Source: Hanleya hanleyi
Lineage: Eukaryota; Mollusca; Polyplacophora; Lepidopleurida; Hanleyidae
Direction: 5' to 3'
Assembly (NCBI GenBank): GCA_036873755.1
Contig: JAVTVY010037038.1
Location: 109,628 to 173,627, forward strand
DNA: 64,000 nt
Numbering within the stretch: the first letter of the stretch is position 1; every line of letters begins with the position of its first letter. This document shows positions 56,519 to 64,000 of this stretch, in pieces. Under the pieces are notes generated by a model. The model saw nothing but the letters and a program-made list of their open reading frames with translations, made no database searches and was not told the origin of the DNA. The position numbers were made by a program, and so were the translations under genes.

Positions 56519-56561
56519 ACCTACTTAGGACTGGCGCCTTAGACCACTCGGCCATCCTGAC
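56519..56561 (-). ncRNA. 5' half of a tRNA-Leu-like sequence, right arm
   Basis: Minus-strand copy of GTCAGGATGGCCGAGTGGTC and TAAGGCGCCAG, unchanged in the A box. As in the left arm, no 3' half follows. Confidence 0.65.
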
Positions 56562-56904
56562 TTCACAGTTATAGTTCACAGTATCAAGTCATATGTAGTA
56601 TTCATGCACGATGCGACCACCAAGTGTGTAGTTGCGTCTACATGCAGAGAACTACAAGATGACACCCCACACGACATATTAGGACCAAGGATGGTTCCTC
56701 TCTACCCTAAACATCTTCCTTCACTCCCCCAAAATGCCCACTTTCGCTACTACTCCTACTGATGACGTCACAGATGACATGGACAGCCCACAAATCAGGG
56801 TCTACTCCCCGAGAGCTACAAAATGACACATCCCACGACCCATTCGGACCAAGAATTGGTCCTCTCTACCCCAAACACACCCCGACGCACCCTGAAAATG
56901 ACCA

Positions 56905-58600
56905 CTTTACTTACTACACCCAACTGCGCATGCGCAGATTGACGCGACTTGCAATAAAAAACACGCCATTCTGACTCTACCCCACACAAGCTTCACCTTG
57001 ACACCTCCCACGACCCACTTGGACCACTAGTGGTCCATATCGGCCACAAAATGTCTATTTCCATAATACGGCCTACCTGCGAATGCGCAGAATGACGATA
57101 TTCCTACCCCCACATCCACCCAGTCGGATGCTCCCTCACGTGTGATTCACATTGATACCTCACTTGACTACATCGGACCAATAGTGGCCCACCTAAACCC
57201 CAAAACGTCTATTTCCATTCCGTTTTGCCACAATTCCCTGTCTGCGCATGCGCAGAATGTTGAACATGAACAACACACTTGTCCAGGCGGATGCTCCTTC
57301 ACGAATGCTTCACAACGATACCTCATACGACTCCATAGGACCACGAGTGGCCCACCTAAACCCCAAAACGTCTATTTCCATACCCTTTTCCCACAATTCT
57401 CTGTCTGCGCATGCGCAGAATGTTCAACACGGACGACACACTAGTCCAGGCGGATGCTCCCTCACATAGGCTTTACATTGATACCTCACTCAACTCCATT
57501 GGCCCAGTAGTGGCCCACCTAGACCCCAAAACATCTATTTCCATACACTTTGTCTACTGCGCATGCGCAGAATGACGACAGTTCCACGTCATACTAGTCC
57601 AGGAGGATGCTCCTTCACGACTGCTTTACATTGATACCTCATACGACTCCATCGGACGACTAGTGGCCCACCTCAACCCAAAAACGTCTATTTCCATACC
57701 CTTTTCCCACAATTCCCTGTCTGCGCATGCGCAGAATGTTGAACACGGCAGAGACACTAGTCCAGGTGAATGCCCCCTCACATAGGCTTCACATTGATAC
57801 CTCACTCGACTCCATAGGACCACGAGTGGCCCACCTAGACCCGAAAACGTCTATTTCCATACCCTTTTCCCACAATTCCCTGTCTGCACATGCGCAGAAT
57901 GTTGAACACGGCAGAGACACTAGTCCAGGTGGATGCCCCCTCACATATATTTCACATTGATACCTCACTCGACTCCATAGGACCACGAGTGGCCCACCTA
58001 GACCCGAAAACGTCTATTTCCATGCCCTTTTCCCACAATTCCCTGTCTGTGCATGCGCAGAATGTTGACAACGGCCGAGACACTAGCCCAGGCGGATGCC
58101 CCTTCACAAGAGCTTCACATTTATACCTCATACGACTCCATCGGCCCATTAGGGGCTCCCCTCGATCTTAAAACGTCTATTTCCATACCCTTGGTCTACT
58201 GCGCATGCGCAGAATGACGTCAGTCACGTGACACCCACCCCGTCGGATGCCCCTTCACGAATGCTTCACATGGATATCTCATACGACTCCATAGGACGAA
58301 TAGTGGTCCATCAGACCCCAAAACGTCTATTTCCATACCCTTGGTCTACCGCGCATGCGCAGAATGACGCTATTCCAACACCACACCCACACCATCGGAT
58401 GCCCCCTCACATAGGCTTCACATTGATACCTCACTCAACTCCATCGGACCATTAGGGGCTGCCCTAGACCCCAAAACGTCTATTTCCATACCCTTGGTCC
58501 ACCGCGCATCGGCAGAATGACGCTATTTCAACCCCACACCCAGCCCATCAGATGCCCCTTTACGAATGCTTCACTTTGATACCTCACTCGACCCAATTGG
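56905..58600. repeat. Right-arm 150-165-bp tandem repeats with NRF1-type palindromes
   Basis: About eleven units, the inverse of the left-arm array, with CTGCGCATGCGCAG cores near 56,925, 57,244, 57,408, 57,560, 57,722 and 58,202 and degenerate cores at 57,080, 57,887, 58,055, 58,352 and 58,503. Open frames in it (57,142-58,455) are repeat products. Confidence 0.85.
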
Positions 58601-58774
58601 ACCATGCAGCGTATTTGAAGTCTGGGGACTACTTTTTCTCCGCGGAGGCTTTCTCCCGTGACCGCATCACCGCCAGACATGACCGCATCACCGCGGAGGA
58701 ATACAAGGTCAAAGGTTGCCGGACCTATAGTGGTCAAAACTTGGCACACAGGCAATGCTGATGCAATCCATAAC

Positions 58775-58885
58775 CTTGAGCTGGTGGCGCCCCCTGTCGG
58801 ATGGTTCAGGGAAATCACGAGTTACCCCTCAAGTTTAAGTGCAAAGAGGGCAATGGAACCTGTTTTGCATGCTCTATACTACTCA
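58775..58885 (-). repeat. Right terminal inverted repeat of giant element
   Basis: Inverse of 48,505-48,625: CTGGTGGCGCCCCCTGTCGG, AAATCACGAGTTACCCCTCA, AGTGCAAAGAGGGCAAT and CTATACTACTCAC. Confidence 0.7.
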
Positions 58886-60104
58886 CACAGCACATTCTAT
58901 TTAGTTGGTGCATTTCGTTTATGTTTTATTACATATAACAAAAAAAAAATCAATAAATTAACACGGCAAGACATTTTCAACAAAATGGAATCTGTCATCT
59001 CTCAGGGAACAAATCTCTCATGTCATTTGATTTCATTTTTCACTGGGGAACCATAACGGTCACGGTATTGTGATGACGAATATTCCCCAAAGACTACTTA
59101 TGATAAATGAATATCGGATGACGTTACCTTCAAATAAATAATCAGTGTTTCACAAACCAGAGACACTTTAACCAGTCACTTAATCCAATAATTAACAAAA
59201 AGGAAAGAGAACACAATAACATCAAACACTCCACGTCCCTGGAAAAGAATGTTAATGTGTTTGATCTATATCGATGAAAATGAAACCTTGAGACTGATAT
59301 CACTGTAGGCAACAATCGGGTGGTCTATTGTAGAGAGCATTCCAATGGCCAAGAAGATAGGCGATCCCGAGAAGTCAACCTGGTTCTATAGATTATCACA
59401 TAGTGATCAAACGGAATGATACCAGTTATATTGCCAGCAATAAGAGGATCCCATATAACGTAATCATGAGGTGAATTTCCACTCGAGAGAAGGAAAATAC
59501 ATCCCAACCGAGCCGCCTAGGATGAGGTTGGGATGCATTTTCTTCGTTTTCTTCGTTTTTCTTCGTTTTCATCCCATGATCAAGTTAATATGGGATTCTT
59601 TTTTCCCCATATAACTTAAATCATTACTTTAATCAGTATTTTATTAAAAATATCAACGACACACCGAGAGAAACGTTGGTGGAGCACAATATGCCTGCCG
59701 CACGTGACAAGCGAAGTGACTGGTCACCTGTGTGTGTGTGGAATGACATATCCCAGACAATGTTTACCGTATGGGTTTGACGCAGTCTTATATGGGAAAG
59801 CGATATTCTATAGGGAGGTAGAAAAGACCATCTTCCCTAGACTAAGATGAACTTAGACCATCATAATTCCACCGTGGAATTTGGTACTAATATTGTCTTG
59901 TGGATTTGGTCTCTCCATTTTGGAGGTGAAGATCCTCTATGGACGACATCTGCCGTCTACCTAATGTCGGATCTCTTGCTTGTATCGGACATATACACAT
60001 CAAGTGGATAGACAGACAGTTAATCTCAGCTGTGTCGTGCACTATTAACGCTAATTCACCAGACCAGATGTGATCAACAGTGAATACTGTTCTTGAGACA
60101 GTTA
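58886..60104. other. Non-coding; 17-bp hairpin at 59,493-59,542
   Basis: GAAAATACATCCCAACC (59,493-59,509) and its near-perfect inverse GGTTGGGATGCATTTTC (59,526-59,542), followed by a (TTCTTCGTTT)n patch. No gene recognised. Confidence 0.45.
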
Positions 60105-60559
60105 TTAACTCTAACATGCCTGGGGGCCATAATTCCCACCCCACTACCAATTTTTCTACTCTATCTCCAGAAGGACAAAAACATTAGAGCTGACTCTCCG
60201 GGACTTTGTAGTTTATTATATTGGTGTAATATTCAGCCTACCTAAATAGGCCCCGAGCAGAGGATTATGGGTAAATTCAAAATGGCGACCATGTTGGGTA
60301 CCAGGAAAGTTCCTTCAAAATTCAAGCTCTTCTGTTAGGAAAAGTGGGCAAAAATTTTCTACTTCACATCAGATTATTATTTACTAATGTATCATGCAAT
60401 TTTAACAAAAGAAAAACACATAAATAAAAAATCCGAAAATTGTGGAAAAAATCGACCAAAAATTGCCTATTTTCAAGATGACGTCATAGCGACATCATCA
60501 AAGCGGCCATCTTGCATTTTCTTGACAAGTCTCAAAAAGCCTAGGCCAGATAGGGTTAA
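60105..60559. mobile_element. piggyBac-type MITE, complete (copy 5)
   Basis: TTAA (60,105-60,108) followed by a diverged left end CTCTAACATGCCTGGGGGCC; right end CCTAGGCCAGATAGGG followed by TTAA (60,556-60,559). The interior landmarks match copies 1 and 4 (CTATCTCCAGAAGGACAAAA, AGCAGAGGATTATGGGTAAA, AAGATGACGTCATAGCGACA, GCGGCCATCTTGCA). About 447 bp. Confidence 0.78.
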
Positions 60560-61638
60560 ACATGCACGGAAAAATTCATTCGGATGTTTCACCGGTACTC
60601 TGGCTTAGATTACAGCTTTCTCCAAACAAAACTGATGATAAGCAAGCAGATTATATAGTAAGTAGGGGAAAGCTCCGTTCTCAAATTCCTAGGTTCCAAT
60701 CTGTAATTATACCGGTCACTTCGGATTCAGGCAGTAAATTAGATTCCGTTTTCTGGCCGTTTGGGGGGACGCTAATTGTAGGCCTTGTAAACGTCAATAA
60801 ATCATCCCTTGACAACTAATGAAGTAACATTGTCCTTGACAAGCTCGTGTTTGACCCAAATCAATGGATGACCCGCGACCACTTGTCCACGGTTCCCCAA
60901 CACGTATTGTCTCTAGAATTCAAGGCGAAAACTCTTCCACCAGTGTTGTCCCAGGCATCCTGTAAGCTAACGGAAATGCTATAACAAAACTGGATATACC
61001 GTGTTCGAACGTTATTATGTGGCATACATCTCACGTCGGCAAATTATATGTCCAGAATATATATTTCTGAGTAGCTGTTTAATATATAGGTGTCAACATG
61101 TCCCGGGTCCAAGCATTTCTAGTCGGTCACACTTGAAGACTCCCAATCCAACCTTGAGAGTGTTTTATGGCCAACAACAACAAAAATATACCATAGTTTC
61201 GGTGCTGATAAATACAGGATAATAGAAGTACGGGTTTTCGGTCACTATGAACGTGAAAATGTAAAACTCTGTCTGAATAAATCCCGGAACTGATGTTTGT
61301 ATTTGACGATGATGACATTTAGATTCTAAAATACTCTTGGTTAGCAAACCTCGGGACACAGACCGTTCTTGTTCAGCCTGATCAGATTTCAGTTCTATTT
61401 TCCCACAATTTCTCCTGGTGCATCCGACGGCCTGTTCCATTTCAAACGAATTTGTGCTAGGTTATCGATCGATTGAACTTGTTCCATAACGACAAGACTC
61501 TGCAGATTCTTTTGACATTCCAATCTTCGTTCTGCGATCAGCAATTTCTCCTGACGACGCATTAGTCACATTATTTTCCCATGCACAAACCCTCAAACTT
61601 TCTGGACAGTATTCTTCGTCGTGGTACTGAAACAGCGG
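60560..61638. other. Non-coding, no feature recognised
   Basis: No supported gene. A minus-strand frame (61,462-61,770) runs from here into the foldback element; its residues match no family I recognise. Confidence 0.4.
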
Positions 61639-62202
61639 AAGCAACTGTAGCCAAGTTGACATGGCTTCGTTCGTTCCTACTACGCCATGATGCCTCTCAA
61701 TGAACTTACATGTACACTCCGGGATCAAACGGCTCCATGGGTCATTCGGCTCCATCCGGCAATAAAACAATCCCTCACAGCTCTCTGTCCAGTTGTTTTA
61801 TCGAGTTCGGCAAAGAGTTTGATTGCCGTAAAGAGCTCATCCGTCTGCAATCAGTCTTCAAACATCAACGACCGGTTGAACTTTCGCCATTATTTTCGTA
61901 CGGCCGGTCACGTGATCGCACGATACGTTGCTGATCACGTGACACGTATGAATATAATGGCGGTGAATTCAACCGACCGTTGATGTTTGAATGCAGATGG
62001 ATGAGCTCTTCACGGCAATCAAACTCTTTGCCGAATTCGATAAAACAAATCGACAGAGAGCTGGGAGGGGTTGTTTTATTGCCGGATGGAGCCGAACGAC
62101 CCATGGAGCCGTGTGATCCCGGAGTGTACATGTAAGTTCATTGAGAGGCATCATGGCGTAGTAGGAACGAACGAAGCCATGTCAACTTGGCTAAAGCAAC
62201 TG
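61639..62202. mobile_element. Mutator-like foldback MITE with 9-bp target duplication
   Basis: The element is TAGCCAAGTTGACATGGCTT (61,648) to AAGCCATGTCAACTTGGCTA (62,193), 546 bp. The arms are inverted copies of ~260 bp with roughly 90% identity that meet at a short centre (CACGTGATCGCACGATACG, about 61,910). AAGCAACTG flanks it on both sides (61,639-61,647 and 62,194-62,202), a 9-bp direct repeat. Long terminal inverted repeats with 9-bp duplications are characteristic of Mutator-like elements. No transposase is present; the frames in both arms mirror each other. Confidence 0.8.
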
Positions 62203-62847
62203 TTACATGGCGCACTGATCCAATAATATAGTTGACAAATCCAATACATTCTCCCCCCCCCCCCCGCCAACATATGTGGAATAACTTTACTTTGAATATT
62301 GGAGATTCAGCAGAATGTCAGTCAAAATTAATTATCGCATCCCGAGGATATCTTTTGTCACCGTCTTGAAGAGAAATGTCAATGTGTGCAAAGGTTCATT
62401 TACATAAAATCCATTAGACACGTTCGACTCAGACCATGAAAGCTTCAGGCATCCTCTTTTTTCTAAACGCGAGCAGCGTAAGCGATGCTAGTTTAATGGA
62501 TTTCTATGGACAAATCTCCGATTGGAGTTTGCCAGTTTGTCTCAACGCGGTGATCTACAACACCAGGGATTTGTGTTCATGGCCCATGTTAGATAAGTTA
62601 TGTATTAATATCGCTTCTTTAATTACGGTAGCATTATGAGTGGCGATAGAGCTGACTTTCGATACTTCTTCCGATGAACCGATCCAAAGTTTGATGCGCA
62701 AGTCAAACACCACACACACAATCTCGCGTTGATATCCAAGTGCTAATACACAATATTTGTGTTGTCATATTTCTGTTCCATTGTGCCATCATGGACGTCA
62801 TCACTGACACAAGAACGGGCATCTGGCATTTTATTTGGTCGTACAAG
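62203..62847. other. Non-coding; C-run near 62,252
   Basis: Poly(C) of about 13 near 62,252-62,265. No supported gene. Confidence 0.4.
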
Positions 62848-63240
62848 AAAACTCATCTTCATTTTATCAAGCGAATTTCTACGTTCCCACTTCGAACTTC
62901 CCTTGATAGATCTGGCCCCTTCAATGTTCAAAGAACTTATAAATAGACACGAGATGTAACTGACCTCGAAAACATTTGAAATTCGAAATGGGTCGCACAA
63001 GGGCGTTATTAATTGGCTGATCTATATAGTGGGCACCATATTAGGAGGAAGGACGCCGCTAATAGAGGATGATGTCACCCTACTCTCAATCGGCGTGTAC
63101 GTTCTGATTGGTTTGTCCCTCGTTCGTAGGTGAAATCTACACCTCGGATTTTAAACAATGAAGGAGGTCAGATAAATCAAGGCAGGTTCGAAGTGGGAAC
63201 GTAGAAATTGGCTGGATAAAATGAAGATGAAGAAAACTGC
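62848..63240. mobile_element. Inverted-repeat element, ~70-110-bp arms
   Basis: CATCTTCATTTTATCAAGCG and AATTTCTACGTTCCCACTTC at 62,853-62,892 are inverted at about 63,193-63,232; similarity continues weakly to GCCCCTTCAATG / CAATGAAGGAGG. The centre is about 200 bp unpaired. Target duplication not identified. Confidence 0.6.
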
Positions 63241-64000
63241 TTTGAGACTGAGTAGAAGTCAAATGTGGGAAAAGGCCATTTTTATTTATTTAGTTAATTT
63301 TTAAGTTTACTAATTTTTGTTTATTCACACCGTTTTCTTGTATCGAAAGTGGACTTAGAAATGAATCATACTTATACGTTAGCCGGAGTCTAATCTTCAA
63401 AAGTTACCAAGCTTCGCAGTCGTTAGAGTTATTGTCTGAAGCTATCATTTTGAAAAGCATATATAACAGTTTGGTGGGATAGCGGAATGTCCTACTCAAA
63501 GCATTTTTTTTTATATATATCTGTGGTTCGCCCAATCAGTTCGAATTGATCATAATAAAATCCACGGATTCTGACAGCCTAGCACGCCGAGCTTCATTTT
63601 GGACAATCGGAGACAGTGCAAAGGTGGACCAATCTGCACGCAGCGAAATTCTATACCTGATAATTTAATTTATATTCAGCGTTTCAAATCCAGTGCTTGG
63701 ATATGATAAGAGCTAGGAAAAGATTATTCGGTGACGTGATCTCGTCGTGCAGTCCAGATTTACGTTGTCTCGTTCCTCTTTGTATGTGGTGACGTCCTTG
63801 ACAGGAAGATCATTTACATAAACCATCCGATGAATTCTACCGGGACACCCTCACAGCTTAGGCAAAATTGTTCTGAACTAGAGATGAAAACTACAGCAGG
63901 GGATATCGATTTACTCATTGTAGCAATATCTTGCAATCGTGTCATGAAGTCAAGGAAGCATGGACCAAGAACTAAAATGAATGATGCTTCAAGTCTCTTT
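63241..64000. other. Non-coding, no feature recognised
   Basis: AT-rich sequence with no supported gene or repeat. Confidence 0.4.

Larger units (their letters stand above)
48505..58885. mobile_element. Giant ~10.4-kb inverted-repeat element with zinc-finger genes
   Basis: The two halves are inverted copies over almost the whole length. The outer ends are GTGAGTAGTATAG (48,505-48,517) and its inverse (58,873-58,885), then CCCTCTTTGCACTTAAACTT and GAGGGGTAACTCGTGATTTC in each arm. Inside follow, in mirror order, NRF1-motif tandem repeats, a tRNA-Leu-like half, a GC-rich hairpin, CRE-like sites, AATAAA, gene B, gene A, and a (CA)n/(TG)n-flanked central hairpin. The arms differ by substitutions and small indels, so this is not a trivial assembly mirror. 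No integrase, transposase, polymerase or capsid frame is visible. A clear target duplication was not recognised. It could be a foldback element, a collapsed derivative of a larger virus-like transposon, or an inverted gene duplication. Confidence 0.8.

Noticed and set aside
48505..58885. Palindrome as a pure assembly artefact
   Set aside because: The arms differ in deletions, repeat number, a nonsense change and many substitutions, which a mirrored misassembly would not produce; long reads are still desirable.
61462..61770. 102-codon minus-strand frame with a plausible protein-like composition
   Set aside because: Half of it lies in the Mutator-like foldback arm and half in flanking DNA across the 9-bp duplication, so it is chimeric; no family recognised.

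Overview
The window is repeat-rich, gene-poor DNA from a multicellular animal. Supporting signs are long minisatellites, many miniature transposons, SINE-type tRNA-like sequence, intergenic sequence dense in stops, and TATA/AATAAA-type gene signals. A marine invertebrate fits the composition and the mix of elements, but no conserved cellular gene is visible that would fix the phylum. I found no multi-exon cellular gene, rRNA gene or intact tRNA gene, and no CRISPR or bacterial operon. Nearly all long open frames lie in tandem repeats or foldback elements.

0-31 kb holds tandem arrays: a degenerate array at 2.0-3.1 kb, a 23-bp satellite with two higher-order structures at 5.0-8.5 kb, a 58-bp minisatellite at 19.1-20.3 kb, a 42-bp minisatellite at 21.7-22.8 kb and a 53-bp minisatellite at 28.9-30.1 kb. 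Between them lie non-coding DNA and several small transposons: a TTAA-flanked piggyBac-type MITE at 226-803, a foldback element at 11.4-12.0 kb, a hairpin at 16.0 kb, and MITEs at 16.2 and 26.9 kb.

31-48.5 kb holds a dense set of MITE-like elements. Several have interiors built from one short self-complementary motif repeated many times (32.4, 40.5 and 47.1 kb). There are further piggyBac-type copies (35.3, 44.8 kb), a tRNA-like SINE head (40.95 kb) and a dispersed composite repeat (41.2-42.0 kb) whose parts also occur at 14.1 and 27.7 kb.

48.5-58.9 kb is the most notable object. It is a ~10.4-kb giant inverted repeat whose two arms run almost to the centre. Each arm carries, from centre outward, two tandem paralogues (A, B) encoding a C2H2 zinc-finger protein with a conserved C-terminal domain, then a poly(A) signal, CRE-like motifs, a GC-rich hairpin, a 5' half of a tRNA-Leu-like sequence, and about ten 150-165-bp tandem repeats that mostly contain the NRF1-type palindrome TGCGCATGCGCA, ending in a ~100-bp terminal inverted repeat. 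Only gene A in the left arm (52,387-53,301, minus strand) is a continuous frame; the other three copies are broken. The A/B duplication came first and the inversion-duplication later. The C-terminal domain resembles a region I associate with the front of B-family, protein-primed-type polymerases of Polinton/adintovirus-like elements, but no polymerase, integrase or capsid gene is present. The unit may therefore be a non-autonomous or undescribed large element.

58.9-64 kb holds a complete piggyBac-type MITE (60.1 kb), a 546-bp near-palindromic element with a 9-bp target duplication typical of Mutator-like elements (61.65-62.19 kb), and a smaller inverted repeat (62.85-63.24 kb).
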